From Chromatiales bacterium (ex Bugula neritina AB1) (GTDB taxonomy: Bacteria > Pseudomonadota > Gammaproteobacteria > Granulosicoccales > Granulosicoccaceae), in contig MDLA01000126.1 in assembly GCA_001730015.1 (NCBI GenBank), positions 1 to 64,000 on the forward strand: a stretch of 64,000 nucleotides of DNA, in the 5' to 3' direction. The position numbers were made by a program, and so were the translations under genes. The notes beneath the pieces are model-generated. The model had not been told where the DNA came from. It searched no databases and saw only the letters and a program-made list of their open reading frames with translations. The first letter of the stretch is position 1. Each line of letters starts with the position of its first letter. Below, piece after piece: positions 17,632 to 27,556 of this stretch.

Positions 17632-20286
17632 ATGGAACTCGTATTTCTAGCATTGCTTGTGATCATGCTCGCTCTGGCGCTAGGGTCGGGTTACCCGGTG
17701 GCGTTCGCACTCCCTGGTGCTGCCATAGTCACCATTTCAATCGCAGCACTCTGCGGATACATTTTTGCCGGGGGAAATGTTGACGCCTATTTCGCACAGG
17801 ACGGCCCCAGCCAATGGCTCAGCGCCGGGGTCACCAATTTACGCGGCATTTATTGGGAGGTCGAGCGCGATACGCTAATCGCCATTCCGTTATTTATTTT
17901 TATGGGCATTATGCTTCAGCGCTCTAAAATTGCTGAAGATTTACTTGTAACTATGGCTCAGCTGTTTGGCCCTGTACCCGGCGGGCTGGGAATATCCGTT
18001 GTTTTTGTCGGTGCTCTACTGGCTGCAACCACAGGTATTGTTGGTGCAACCGTGGTGGCAATGGGCCTCATTTCCCTGCCGGTAATGCTGCGCAATAACT
18101 ATTCACAATCACTGGCAACCGGAACTATCGCCGCATCAGGAACACTTGGGCAGATAATCCCGCCATCAATCGTATTGATTATCCTGGCTGACCAACTGGC
18201 CAGTGCAACCGATCAAGCTGGCACGATCAGAAAAACGCTACACAAAGCCGCGACCGGCGAACTAACCATGCCATCGGAGTTTGCGGTAGTTTCTACGAGT
18301 GCAGGGGAGATGTTTCTCGGAGCACTGGTACCCGGCTTGATTCTGGTTGCGCTTTACATGCTCTATATCCTGTTTTACGCGTTGCTGCGACCATCAAAGG
18401 CTCCGGCTGTAAAACTTGAAAGCAGCCGGGATCTTGCCTTTCTCGGTAAAGTTCTCGGAACACTGGTACCACCGCTGGCGCTTATTTTCCTGGTCCTGGG
18501 ATCAATAATAACCGGCATCGCCACCGTCAATCAGGCGGGTGCAATTGGCGCTGCTGGCGCATTATTAATGGCAGGCTATCGGCTTAAGGACGGCAAACGC
18601 AAGTATTCACCCGCGATTCTAGCGCTCATCGCAATGACGGGCATTGGAATCACCCTGTTTATGTTCGACACCAACATCAAGAATATAAAAACCGATCGAG
18701 ACCTTATCGGTGTCTACCTCTCGGTTTCTACTGTCTTCCTATTGATTCTCGCCCTGATATGGAGCGGTATACGGGTTAATCGCGACAATACCCTGCACGA
18801 AGTGATGATCGAAACAGCTAAAGCCACGTCGCTTGTATTTATTATTCTGCTCGGCGCGGCAATGCTCACTGCTGCATTCCGGGCATTCGGTGGCGAGGAA
18901 CTGGTTCGAGACTATCTGAATAGTCTTCCAGGTGGATTCTGGACCAAATTCATTATCGTTATGGGCGTGATTTTCATACTCGGATTTTTTCTCGACTTTA
19001 TAGAAATAGCCGTGGTGGTTGTACCGATAGTGGCCCCTATTCTACTGGCGGATCCGTCCGCCAACATAACGGCGGTCTGGCTCGGCGTAATGATTGGCCT
19101 CAACATCCAGACTTCGTTCCTCACACCACCTTTTGGCTTCGCCCTTTTCTATCTGCGCGGTGTGGCACCGACGGCAGTAAAAACAATCAATATGTATAAA
19201 GGTGTCATCGCCTTTATTGTGCTGCAACTGATTGCGCTGGGTATAGTCGGTTACTATCCGCCACTGGTTAATTACCTGCCAAACCGTATGTCGTTGTTAT
19301 CAGATAACGCACCACCACCCCGTAATCCAAAGTTGCAGTACTGCATCGAGGAATACACCGTTCTGCACCTTGCGGAGCACAGTACCGAACTCACCTCGGC
19401 AATCCGCGTCGCAGAAGAACTCGATCTCAGTATCCTGCCCAAAAAGCTTAAAGCATCTGTTAGTAAAAGTGTGCAAAAGGCCAGCGAAGCAATCACCTTA
19501 CTGGAAACCGCAAAAACAGCTGAACAAGACGTGCTCGGTGCCAGTGACGACTATCGTCCATTGCATTCTATCGTGCGCAACATCGAGCAGCAAATTCGGG
19601 AAAATGCCTCAACAATTGATGACCTGGAAACCCGATTGAGGAGAACTTCAGGCGACAATGCCGATGCGATAAAGGCCGGGCTTCAGCAGAAAATTGATAC
19701 CATCAGCAATAGCCAACTAGCACTGGAAGCGTCCATTCCAGCACAATGGCAAGCCACCAATGAAGAATTTGCTGCACTGCAGCAGATCGAAACTAAGGCA
19801 CGGAAAGATTATCGCCGTGCTGCAGACGATAGTTTTCTGCCTGTCGCCAAAGTTACAGCTGCATTGGATGACACAGACAAACTTTTAGCACTTCAGGACT
19901 CACTCAACAATCTAGAGCAACAAATAAACGACAATGAGCCCGCTGCAATGCTGGTGCCTATCGCAGCTCTGGCTAAAAAGTTCGGCCAGGTTGAAGGTGC
20001 GTCGAAAATAAAATCCGCCGTATCCAAAGCACGCTCAGCACTCAAAGCAAAGAAACCAAATAAAAAGAAAGCTATTAAATCAGTCGGTAAAGCTATTGCT
20101 GCATTCGAAAAAGAACTTGCATGGCGAATTCCGGCGAAAGAAACACTCAATGCCAGCCTGAAAATCTATCAGCAAGCTATCAGCGGATCAATCGGTATCA
20201 GGCAGCAGAGTAAACTCAGTCGTGAGCAGGCATTGTTTGTTGCACGTTGTAGCGCTGAGCACCGGGATATTTCTCTAAATTTTTAA
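17632..20286 (+). CDS. TRAP transporter large membrane subunit (DctM type) with long C-terminal extension
   Basis: An 884-residue protein, about twice the usual DctM length. Residues 1 to about 545 are the multi-helix transport domain (GYPVAFALPGAA; IPLFIFMGIMLQRSKIAEDLL; GTLGQIIPPSIVLIILAD), itself lengthened by a loop near residue 195. From about residue 550 (after VNYLPNRMSLLSDNAPPP) a soluble, largely helical region of some 330 residues follows, with coiled-coil-like heptads and a Lys-rich KAKKPNKKKAIK stretch near 800. There is no stop or frameshift between the parts, so this is one protein. The extension resembles no domain I can name; it may lie in the cytoplasm and act in regulation or assembly. 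Confidence 0.9.
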   Translation: MELVFLALLVIMLALALGSGYPVAFALPGAAIVTISIAALCGYIFAGGNVDAYFAQDGPSQWLSAGVTNLRGIYWEVERDTLIAIPLFIFMGIMLQRSKIAEDLLVTMAQLFGPVPGGLGISVVFVGALLAATTGIVGATVVAMGLISLPVMLRNNYSQSLATGTIAASGTLGQIIPPSIVLIILADQLASATDQAGTIRKTLHKAATGELTMPSEFAVVSTSAGEMFLGALVPGLILVALYMLYILFYALLRPSKAPAVKLESSRDLAFLGKVLGTLVPPLALIFLVLGSIITGIATVNQAGAIGAAGALLMAGYRLKDGKRKYSPAILALIAMTGIGITLFMFDTNIKNIKTDRDLIGVYLSVSTVFLLILALIWSGIRVNRDNTLHEVMIETAKATSLVFIILLGAAMLTAAFRAFGGEELVRDYLNSLPGGFWTKFIIVMGVIFILGFFLDFIEIAVVVVPIVAPILLADPSANITAVWLGVMIGLNIQTSFLTPPFGFALFYLRGVAPTAVKTINMYKGVIAFIVLQLIALGIVGYYPPLVNYLPNRMSLLSDNAPPPRNPKLQYCIEEYTVLHLAEHSTELTSAIRVAEELDLSILPKKLKASVSKSVQKASEAITLLETAKTAEQDVLGASDDYRPLHSIVRNIEQQIRENASTIDDLETRLRRTSGDNADAIKAGLQQKIDTISNSQLALEASIPAQWQATNEEFAALQQIETKARKDYRRAADDSFLPVAKVTAALDDTDKLLALQDSLNNLEQQINDNEPAAMLVPIAALAKKFGQVEGASKIKSAVSKARSALKAKKPNKKKAIKSVGKAIAAFEKELAWRIPAKETLNASLKIYQQAISGSIGIRQQSKLSREQALFVARCSAEHRDISLNF

Positions 20287-20352
20287 AACCAGACTATCCC
20301 CGATTTATAGGCAGAGCCGACTGACTGACCGCAATATGAGGAGATCTTCACC

Positions 20353-21492
20353 TTGACCAGCAACGACGCAGCTAGCGGGCAAGCAGATAATATAACCATG
20401 TCTGCCGGCGGCCTGTACTCACTGGCAACTATCGGTGCCAAGCATGTAATCGACCATGCAACTCCAATCGTGCTGAATGCGCTGGGTAATATTCCAAACC
20501 TCCCGAGAGACACTGAGCACTGGTGTTTCTCTGACATGGGCTGCGCAGATGGAGGCACGTCACTGGACCTGTGGCGCAATGTCTTTAACGCCATTCGCAA
20601 TAACGATTCAACCGAATGGCAAGCTGCCAGCATGGCAGACATACAAATTGTCTACTCCGACCAGGCGCGCAACGATTTTAATGCGCTTATTCAAATCCTG
20701 CACGGCTTGACAGACTTTACATCCTATTTACCAGAGTTTAGTAACCTTCAGATTCTGGAATCTGGTTCATCATTCTATCTGCCGATACTGCCCAGAGAGT
20801 CACTGCATCTGGGATTCTCGGCAACCGCCATGCACTGGCTAAGTACCAAGCCGTGTAATATAAAAAATCATGTCCATATGGTCGGCGCTACAGGGGCTGA
20901 TCTTGACAAGTTTTCCGAGCAGGCAGCAAGTGACTGGCAAACCATATTGCTTCATCGAGCCCGGGAACTAAAACGCGGCGGCAAATTGGTACTGGTTAAC
21001 TTTGCTCGCGATGAGCAGGGCCGCTATCTGGGCAATACCGGCGGTATTAATATGTTCGATAATTTCAACAAAATATGGCGAAGTTTTCTAGCCGACGGCC
21101 GGATTACCAGCAGCGAATACGACTTAATGACCCTACCCCAGTACTACAATACGGTCGAAGAATTCAGTGCGCCTCTACTGGACAAGAACTCCCCTGTTTA
21201 TCAATCCGGCTTGCGATTGACTGACATAAAGACCGCGATTATAACTTGCCCATTTGCAGATGATTATAAAAACCACCACGATGCAGCCAGATTTGCACGC
21301 GAGTACATCCCGACCATTCGCTCATGGAACGAGAGCATCTTCTACGGTGGTTTATCCACTACCCGCAGTGCTGAAGACCGCCATCAATTGATCGAAGAAT
21401 ATTACGCAGAGTATCAGCGGCAGGTTGCCGAGAATCCACAAGGCCATGGCATGGACTATGTGCACGCTTACATGACTATCGAGCGAATCTAG
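20353..21492 (+). CDS. SABATH-family carboxyl methyltransferase
   Basis: A 379-residue SAM-dependent methyltransferase of PF03492 (salicylate/jasmonate methyltransferase family of plants). Matching landmarks are the SAM-binding DMGCADGGTSLDLWRN segment, SGSSFYLPILPRESLHLGFS then AMHWLS (plant counterpart GSFYxRLFPxxSLHxxxSSxxxHWLS), and RARELKRGGKLVLVNF. The start is a TTG at 20353 with GAGGAG nine bases upstream. It lies 66 bases after the TRAP large-subunit gene, same strand, and is probably the last gene of that operon. Members methylate small carboxylic acids, which fits a TRAP system for carboxylates; the actual substrate is unknown. Confidence 0.88.
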   Translation: MTSNDAASGQADNITMSAGGLYSLATIGAKHVIDHATPIVLNALGNIPNLPRDTEHWCFSDMGCADGGTSLDLWRNVFNAIRNNDSTEWQAASMADIQIVYSDQARNDFNALIQILHGLTDFTSYLPEFSNLQILESGSSFYLPILPRESLHLGFSATAMHWLSTKPCNIKNHVHMVGATGADLDKFSEQAASDWQTILLHRARELKRGGKLVLVNFARDEQGRYLGNTGGINMFDNFNKIWRSFLADGRITSSEYDLMTLPQYYNTVEEFSAPLLDKNSPVYQSGLRLTDIKTAIITCPFADDYKNHHDAARFAREYIPTIRSWNESIFYGGLSTTRSAEDRHQLIEEYYAEYQRQVAENPQGHGMDYVHAYMTIERI

Positions 21493-21543
21493 ACAGACCA
21501 CTCCAGCAACCGGAATCCGAATCTCACTCTTCAGCGAACGGAT

Positions 21544-22911
21544 CTATCCGCTCAATGCTGTTTCCTGCATAGCAGCAAGAGCGCGCCTTGCCTTGAGGTT
21601 ACCCTGCCTCTCGGCAGATTCAAACAAGCGCCTGGCCGCACCCGGGTCCCGGTCAACACCCCAGCCATTTTGATACAGCATACCCAGATTAAACTGTGCT
21701 CTCGCATCGCCTTGTTCAACAGCAAGCTTTAACCAGCGGGCTGCGCGTCGATAGTTTCTGTCCAGTCCTTTTCCATTCGCATAGCGCAAACCAAGGTTTA
21801 TCTGTGCACGGAGGTTACCTCGCTGGGCAGCCTTGCGGTACCAGGCGATCGCTACCTGCTCATCGTAGTCTATACCGATACCGTGCTCGTACATGCGGCC
21901 AAGATTATATTGCGCTGCAGCGCTGTCCTGATCGGCGGCCATTCGCAGCCAGTAAACTGCCTGATAAACATCTTTCGGTACACCCAGCCCGATAGCGCAA
22001 CCAATGCCCAGATCCAGTTGCGCCTGAGAATATCCAGACTCGGCAGCTTTACGGAACCATTTCATCCCGGTGCTGTAGTCCTGTTTTCCTGCAACACCAT
22101 TGATGTGACACATACCGAGATCAAACTGGGAAGCCGTATGACCATTTTGGGCGGCACGCTTGAACCAGTGAAAAGCCTGACGATCAGACTGTTCTACCAT
22201 ATTGCCAATTGCATACATTTTTGCCAGCATTGCCTGGGCGGGAACGTCACCTCTCTCGGCAGCCAGACTAAACCACTTCACCGCTTCTGCTCGATCTTTG
22301 GGAACTCCGCGGCCCTGTGAATAACAAACACCGAGATCAAACTGCGCAACCACGTGCCCCTGCTCCGAAGCTGCCCGGTAGTAACTAACTGCCGTCTGCC
22401 GATTCTGTGACACCCCGTGGCCAACAGAGTACATATACCCGAGAAAACCCTGAGCACACGAATTGCCAAGGTCCGCAGAACGCTTAAAGTACTTTGCAGC
22501 TTGCTCGTAATCCTGCTCGACCCGTCGACCATCAAAATACATAGCTCCGGCAAACAGCAGGCCCCAGACATCTCCCTCTTTACTTTTGTCTGTAATCCAT
22601 TGCTGAGCCCGGTCAAAATGTCTCTCGCGCTGCACTTCGGTAAAACTCTCTTCACTGAGTAACGCGATTGCGGCACTAGCGCCCAGATTCTTTTGATCTG
22701 CAGCCAGCTGAAGCAATTCAGCACTGGCGGCCTCATCCATCGGCGTATCAATAGCACCACGGCGCAATTCCATTGCCCGCAGAAAATGGTCCTGGGATGT
22801 AGGTCCCTGAATCAGGGTTAGCTCACCACCGCCGGGTAGCGCTTTACTGCGTTTCCTTGTTTTACCGATCTTCAGTTGCTTCACTGATCGATCATTCGGA
22901 ATTTTTTTCAT
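21544..22911 (-). CDS. Sel1-like repeat protein
   Basis: A 455-residue protein with at least nine consecutive Sel1 repeats of 36 residues (units such as AQFDLGVCYSQGRGVPKD and AQYNLGRMYEHGIGID) from about residue 120 to the end. The first 100 residues are basic, then helical. No signal peptide is evident, so it is probably cytoplasmic. Sel1 repeats form helical scaffolds for protein binding; partners are unknown. It converges on the methyltransferase gene. Confidence 0.93.
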   Translation of the reverse strand: MKKIPNDRSVKQLKIGKTRKRSKALPGGGELTLIQGPTSQDHFLRAMELRRGAIDTPMDEAASAELLQLAADQKNLGASAAIALLSEESFTEVQRERHFDRAQQWITDKSKEGDVWGLLFAGAMYFDGRRVEQDYEQAAKYFKRSADLGNSCAQGFLGYMYSVGHGVSQNRQTAVSYYRAASEQGHVVAQFDLGVCYSQGRGVPKDRAEAVKWFSLAAERGDVPAQAMLAKMYAIGNMVEQSDRQAFHWFKRAAQNGHTASQFDLGMCHINGVAGKQDYSTGMKWFRKAAESGYSQAQLDLGIGCAIGLGVPKDVYQAVYWLRMAADQDSAAAQYNLGRMYEHGIGIDYDEQVAIAWYRKAAQRGNLRAQINLGLRYANGKGLDRNYRRAARWLKLAVEQGDARAQFNLGMLYQNGWGVDRDPGAARRLFESAERQGNLKARRALAAMQETALSG

Positions 22912-23099
22912 TGTCTGTTATTTCTTGGATCCGCCCAGCGAACGAATATACCGCTCATTTCTATTCAATTGTGCAAATTGTCCAGCCTGTATAGTGGACC
23001 ATCTAAAGCGGCACTCTTGCGTGGTGCAGATCAACTTATCAAAGGAAAAAACAGGGTTTCCACCGCTTACTCACGCTTACTCAGCCAAAACACAGCGTT

Positions 23100-23579
23100 C
23101 TAATTCCTATGAGCGGTAGATATCGTTGTCGACTCTTTGATTACTTCCATCACAATGTAGGAACGCGTATCCCTGACTCCGGGCAGATCACGCAATATTT
23201 CTCCGAGCAACTGCCGGTACTCGGCCATATCAGCTACTCGAATTTTCATCAAATAGTCGAAATCCCCTGACAAAAGATGACACTCAAGCATGTATGGAAT
23301 TCTCAGTGCCGCCTGTTTGAACTGTTCAAAAATTCGTCTGCTGTCGTATACGAGTTTTATCTCAACATAGACCATCAAACCGGCTTGCAGCCGGTCGGGG
23401 TTGAGTAACGCCGTGTAGCCACGAATAGTGTTGTCCTGTTCAAGCCGCTTAACCCGTTCAATACAGGGCGACGTACTCAGACCAACCCGCTCCCCGAGCT
23501 CAACATAAGAGATGCGTGCATTTTTCTGCAGCTCATCGAGAATTTTCCGATCAATGCGATCAAGTGACTTAGAGGTCAT
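23100..23579 (-). CDS. lrp: Lrp/AsnC-family transcriptional regulator
   Basis: A 159-residue regulator from the ATG at 23579; an upstream in-frame start would add 25 residues foreign to the family. The N-terminal helix-turn-helix reads LDRIDRKILDELQKNARISYVELGERVGLSTSPC, and the C-terminal RAM (effector-binding) domain includes the LSGDFDYLMKIRV segment. It is divergent from the alanine dehydrogenase gene, so it probably controls that gene in response to alanine or leucine, as Lrp-type regulators of ald do elsewhere. The intergenic 195 bases should hold its binding sites. Confidence 0.92.
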   Translation of the reverse strand: MTSKSLDRIDRKILDELQKNARISYVELGERVGLSTSPCIERVKRLEQDNTIRGYTALLNPDRLQAGLMVYVEIKLVYDSRRIFEQFKQAALRIPYMLECHLLSGDFDYLMKIRVADMAEYRQLLGEILRDLPGVRDTRSYIVMEVIKESTTISTAHRN

Positions 23580-23774
23580 AGCCAACGAATTTACGGTTTT
23601 ATTAAAAATATCCCTACATAATAGCGCCAAACTAGCAATAAAAGGGAATAACACCGCACTGGTTCGCCTACACTCCCGAAATTATTCGGTAATGAATGTA
23701 ATTTCTCGCCTGTAAAGCAGACGATACAACTATTACCACCACCCAGATCACCCGAAATTGCAGGAGAAACGACA

Positions 23775-24893
23775 ATGCTGATAGGTGTTCCAAAAGAGAT
23801 AAAAAACCACGAATACCGCGTTGGTCTAACTCCTGTCAGTGTGCGCGAGATTGTTGGCCATGGCCATTCCGTGATAATTCAGACAGGCGCAGGCGAAGGA
23901 ATCGGCGAAGCTGACAATTCCTATGTTGAAGCCGGTGCCACTATCGTCGATAGCGCTGAAAAGGTATTCGCTGAGGCGGATATGATTGTCAAAGTAAAGG
24001 AACCGCAGCCAGTCGAATGCAAGATGCTACGACCGGGGCAGATTTTATTTACCTATCTGCATCTGGCGCCAGACCCAGAGCAAACCCGACTGCTGGTTGA
24101 ATCTGACTCCATCGCGATCGCCTACGAAACCGTAACCGATAACGACGGCGGCCTGCCGCTGTTGGCTCCCATGTCAGAAGTAGCCGGGCGCATGTCTATC
24201 CAGGCTGGAGCAATGTGCCTGGAAAAATCCCGCGGCGGCTCAGGTAAATTACTTGGTGGAGTTCCGGGTGTCGCTCCAGCCAACGTACTGGTAATCGGCG
24301 GCGGCGTGGTTGGAACCAATGCAATGCAAATGGCCGTAGGAATGAACGCCAATGTCGTCGTACTGGATCGTTCGATCAATCGACTGCGTGAACTCGACGC
24401 TCAATTCGGTGGCAGAGCATCAACTTTGTATTCTACTCGTGCAGCGCTGGAGCACTACGTGGCGCAGGCTGACCTGATTATTGGCGCTGTATTGATACCT
24501 GGCGCCGAAGCGCCAAAGCTTGTTACTCGCGAAATGCTGAGTACCATGCGACCTGGATCAGTACTGGTTGATGTTGCGATAGATCAGGGTGGTTGCTTTG
24601 AAACCTCAAAAGCTACTACACACGAAGATCCCACGTACATGGTTGACGGAATTGTTCACTACTGTGTAGCGAATATGCCGGGAGCCGTCGCCAGCACGTC
24701 AGCCCACGCACTGAATCATGCAACATTGCCTTTTACCCTGTCACTGGCAAATAAAGGCTATAAAGAAGCACTGCTTAAAGACGCCCATCTGTTGCAAGGG
24801 CTGAATGTGCATCGTGGCGCAATCACCAATCAACCGGTGGCAACGGCCCTGAATCTGGATTTCATCGCAGCGGATAAAGCACTCAGCAGTTAG
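23775..24893 (+). CDS. ald: Alanine dehydrogenase
   Basis: A 372-residue enzyme that reversibly deaminates L-alanine to pyruvate and ammonia with NAD. Family landmarks: MLIGVPKEIKNHEYRVGLTP at the start, the substrate lysine in VKVKEP near 74, the catalytic His96 in YLHLAPD, the NAD-binding VLVIGGGVVGTNA near residue 176, and Asp270 in VDVAIDQGGC. The RBS is GGAG (CAGGAGAAACGACA before ATG). The divergent lrp gene is the likely regulator. Confidence 0.97.
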   Translation: MLIGVPKEIKNHEYRVGLTPVSVREIVGHGHSVIIQTGAGEGIGEADNSYVEAGATIVDSAEKVFAEADMIVKVKEPQPVECKMLRPGQILFTYLHLAPDPEQTRLLVESDSIAIAYETVTDNDGGLPLLAPMSEVAGRMSIQAGAMCLEKSRGGSGKLLGGVPGVAPANVLVIGGGVVGTNAMQMAVGMNANVVVLDRSINRLRELDAQFGGRASTLYSTRAALEHYVAQADLIIGAVLIPGAEAPKLVTREMLSTMRPGSVLVDVAIDQGGCFETSKATTHEDPTYMVDGIVHYCVANMPGAVASTSAHALNHATLPFTLSLANKGYKEALLKDAHLLQGLNVHRGAITNQPVATALNLDFIAADKALSS

Positions 24894-24916
24894 GCATCGA
24901 AAATTACTTAGCTGAT

Positions 24917-24940
24917 CGGGATGAAAATATTTTCATCCCG
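24917..24940. terminator. Perfect 24-base palindrome after ald
   Basis: CGGGATGAAAAT followed by its exact complement, 24 bases after the ald stop. There is no long T run after it, so factor-independent termination is only likely, not certain; it could also protect the 3' end. Confidence 0.5.
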
Positions 24941-25033
24941 TCAATCTACAAATGCCAACTACCTGTCCGGTGATCGCATAAGCCAATGCATTACATTAGA
25001 TAATTTTACAGCGCCGCTACAATCCGACGTCTC

Positions 25034-26260
25034 TTATTTCCGCCAGACATCCTCAGACGAGAGCAATTTAATTAACGGGGTTTTATAGTTACCAGGGACT
25101 ACTCGATGAACCTTTGTGGCGGTGCACAAATTAAATTCGGTAAATTTCGTAATTGCCCGGGCTAGTTCATGTAAGAATCGATCAGCATTATCAATTAGTT
25201 GCTTATCGAACCCTTCAAGATATAGCGATTGTACATTTAAAACCTTACCTTTTCGCTCAGCCTTGCAATCGACTCTGCCCACCAGTTGGTCTGCGTACAG
25301 AATGGGTAAGCAGAAGTATCCATAGCGACGTTTCGGGCCTGGCACATAGCACTCAATCTGATAGTCAAATCCGTACACCATCCGGCATCGGTCGCGCTGT
25401 ATTACACAACTATCAAAGGGCGATAACAGACTAACGCGTTTCTGCGGTCTTGGCCGGACCGTCAGCGCCGCTGCATCACAATATACTTCATTCTTGCAAG
25501 GCAACCCCGCTTTCACCACGGTACCATCCGCAATCGACTGGTTCAGAACTTCTTTCACAGCCTTTCGCAAACCGGCCCCCTTGCGAAGGTAAGTAAATGC
25601 CCTCAATGTTGCAAAGCCATGCGAGCGCAAACACACATCAACAAGGTGTTGAGCCTGCTCGTATAGCGAAGGACAACGGGTGTCCACCGATTCCGGCAGA
25701 GCTCGCTCGGTAATATCGTAGCGCTTTTGAAATCCGGAACGCCCCACAACCATCAGCTCCCCTTGTATAAAAAGCTGCTCAAGAGCCTGCTTTGCAGGTT
25801 TCCAGTCCCACCAGCCACTCTGACCATTAACGGGTTCGATAAAGTCTCTCGCCATCAACGGCCCTTCCGTTTGTATTCGCTTACAAATTTCCTTCATCAG
25901 TTTTTTATCGGTATTTTTAAACCAGTGCTTTTCACCACTGCGGATGGCATTCATGCGCGGCAATGCGAAGCGATAATCCTCCATCGGTAGATAAGCAGCA
26001 GCATGAAACCAATACTCGAAGACTTGCTTTTCAGCAACAAGGCCCTCAAGACTGGCCGCTCGGTAGCCGGGTACGCGGGTCCAGAGCACATGGTGATGCG
26101 CACGTTCTACAACAGAAATAGTATCGATTTGCACATAACCAAGATGCCGTATCGCCTCAAGCACTCCGTTTTTTCCAGAACCAAACGGCTTGGTGCGCAG
26201 CAAACCCTGGCGCTCAAGGGTTAACTTTCGCAGCTGGCTTAACGGTAGAGTCGATTCCAC
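25034..26260 (-). CDS. YcaQ/AlkX-type winged-helix DNA glycosylase (HTH_42)
   Basis: A 408-residue protein of the HTH_42 family whose studied members (E. coli YcaQ, Streptomyces AlkZ) unhook DNA interstrand crosslinks by base excision. The QxD catalytic motif is present as Gln44-Ile-Asp46 in HLGYVQIDTISVVERAHHH, followed by the FEYWFHAAAYLPMEDYRF segment typical of the family. Winged-helix modules and a C-terminal beta domain account for the rest. The start is a GTG with a weak ribosome site. It is monocistronic and divergent from the ribokinase gene. Confidence 0.92.
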   Translation of the reverse strand: MESTLPLSQLRKLTLERQGLLRTKPFGSGKNGVLEAIRHLGYVQIDTISVVERAHHHVLWTRVPGYRAASLEGLVAEKQVFEYWFHAAAYLPMEDYRFALPRMNAIRSGEKHWFKNTDKKLMKEICKRIQTEGPLMARDFIEPVNGQSGWWDWKPAKQALEQLFIQGELMVVGRSGFQKRYDITERALPESVDTRCPSLYEQAQHLVDVCLRSHGFATLRAFTYLRKGAGLRKAVKEVLNQSIADGTVVKAGLPCKNEVYCDAAALTVRPRPQKRVSLLSPFDSCVIQRDRCRMVYGFDYQIECYVPGPKRRYGYFCLPILYADQLVGRVDCKAERKGKVLNVQSLYLEGFDKQLIDNADRFLHELARAITKFTEFNLCTATKVHRVVPGNYKTPLIKLLSSEDVWRK

Positions 26261-26428
26261 AGGTATACTCTAAATTTTAATCACAAAGACATAGTACATC
26301 GCTCCACCGCTAGCCACGCAGTAGTTCATCTGTTGACACAAGTTTCACACGGCCAGCGATTTCACTAAACTGTGTGGAACTGACGATATTTATAAAACCT
26401 GTCTGTACTGTCAATCGGGAATTCCGCA

Positions 26429-27322
26429 ATGATCCATGTGCTTGGCTCCATCAACATCGACTACTCCTGTAAGGTCAAATCTCTGCCGTCCCCGGGTGAG
26501 ACAATTTCAGGCCGGCAGCTGAACCTGACTCCCGGCGGAAAAGGCGCGAACCAGGCACTGGCAGCACGGCGAGCGGGAGCTGAAGTGGCTATGACAGGTG
26601 CTGTAGGACAGGATCAGGTTGCAGATCAATCACTCACTCTGTTGCACGAAGCCGGTGTGAATCTGAAATCTGTCGATAGGGTCGATGGGCCGACAGGCTG
26701 CGCTTTTGTATTCGTTGATGCGCAAAGTGAAAATCAGATCGTTATCATACCTGGCGCGAACGCGGCGATTAGTCAGCGGCATGGCGAGAATATCTCAATC
26801 ACGGAAGGTGATTTTTTATTACTACAACTGGAAGTCCCGGTGACGGCAGTCGAAGCCGCTGCGGTAAATGCAAAAAGTCACGGGGCGATAGTTATCGCCA
26901 ATCTGGCCCCGTATCAAATACTGCCAGAGACATTTTTTCAATCAGTAGATATCCTGCTACTGAACGAAACTGAGGCCGCACAATTGGCAGCTGATCTTAA
27001 AATCGAGCAGAAAACCGATATTGCTCTGGCAATTGCAAACAGACTCTCGACGTCGGTGGTGCTCACTCTCGGTAGCGAAGGGGCGATACTGGTTGACAGT
27101 GAATTGAAAAAATCCCGCTTCTCTGGCATGAATATTTCAGCTATAGACACCGTCGGTGCAGGAGATACTTTTGCCGGCTATCTGAGCGCGATGCTAGCTG
27201 ATGGAAAATCTCTTGCCATGGCCTGTGAAATTGCCAATCGAGCGGCAGCACTCGCCTGCACTAAACCCGGCGCGCAGACTGCAATACCCCAAATTGATGA
27301 AGTTGAAAATTTATTATCATAG
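26429..27322 (+). CDS. rbsK: Ribokinase (PfkB family)
   Basis: A 297-residue sugar kinase. The ribokinase signature is clear: VLGSINIDYS at the N terminus, GGKGANQALAARRAG near residue 37, and the catalytic DTVGAGDTFAGYLSA near 240. It phosphorylates D-ribose at O5 in the family type; no ribose transporter or rbsD lies next to it, so the ribose may come from nucleoside turnover, or another sugar is used. A short arm pair (AGCTCTTGTAGAGCT) follows the stop. Confidence 0.88.
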   Translation: MIHVLGSINIDYSCKVKSLPSPGETISGRQLNLTPGGKGANQALAARRAGAEVAMTGAVGQDQVADQSLTLLHEAGVNLKSVDRVDGPTGCAFVFVDAQSENQIVIIPGANAAISQRHGENISITEGDFLLLQLEVPVTAVEAAAVNAKSHGAIVIANLAPYQILPETFFQSVDILLLNETEAAQLAADLKIEQKTDIALAIANRLSTSVVLTLGSEGAILVDSELKKSRFSGMNISAIDTVGAGDTFAGYLSAMLADGKSLAMACEIANRAAALACTKPGAQTAIPQIDEVENLLS

Positions 27323-27556
27323 CTCTTGTAGAGCTACTTCCTATCGGTAATACAATTTAAAGAAATGACTGTGTATAGTCCTATAGTTTCCTTCAGAAAA
27401 GATGCGTTATCGGTATGGCGGATATTAATTAAAAATATCCAATATACCAATACTTCTCCAATGCACCCATATTACAATGGGCGGCGTAAAAGCTGGTGGA
27501 AACACCCGACTCAAACAAAAAAAATTCAGTACGATTTTAAAACCTGACAGACATCT

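Noticed and set aside
27365-27547. 60-codon frame after rbsK
   Set aside because: AT-rich, no motif, no ribosome site.
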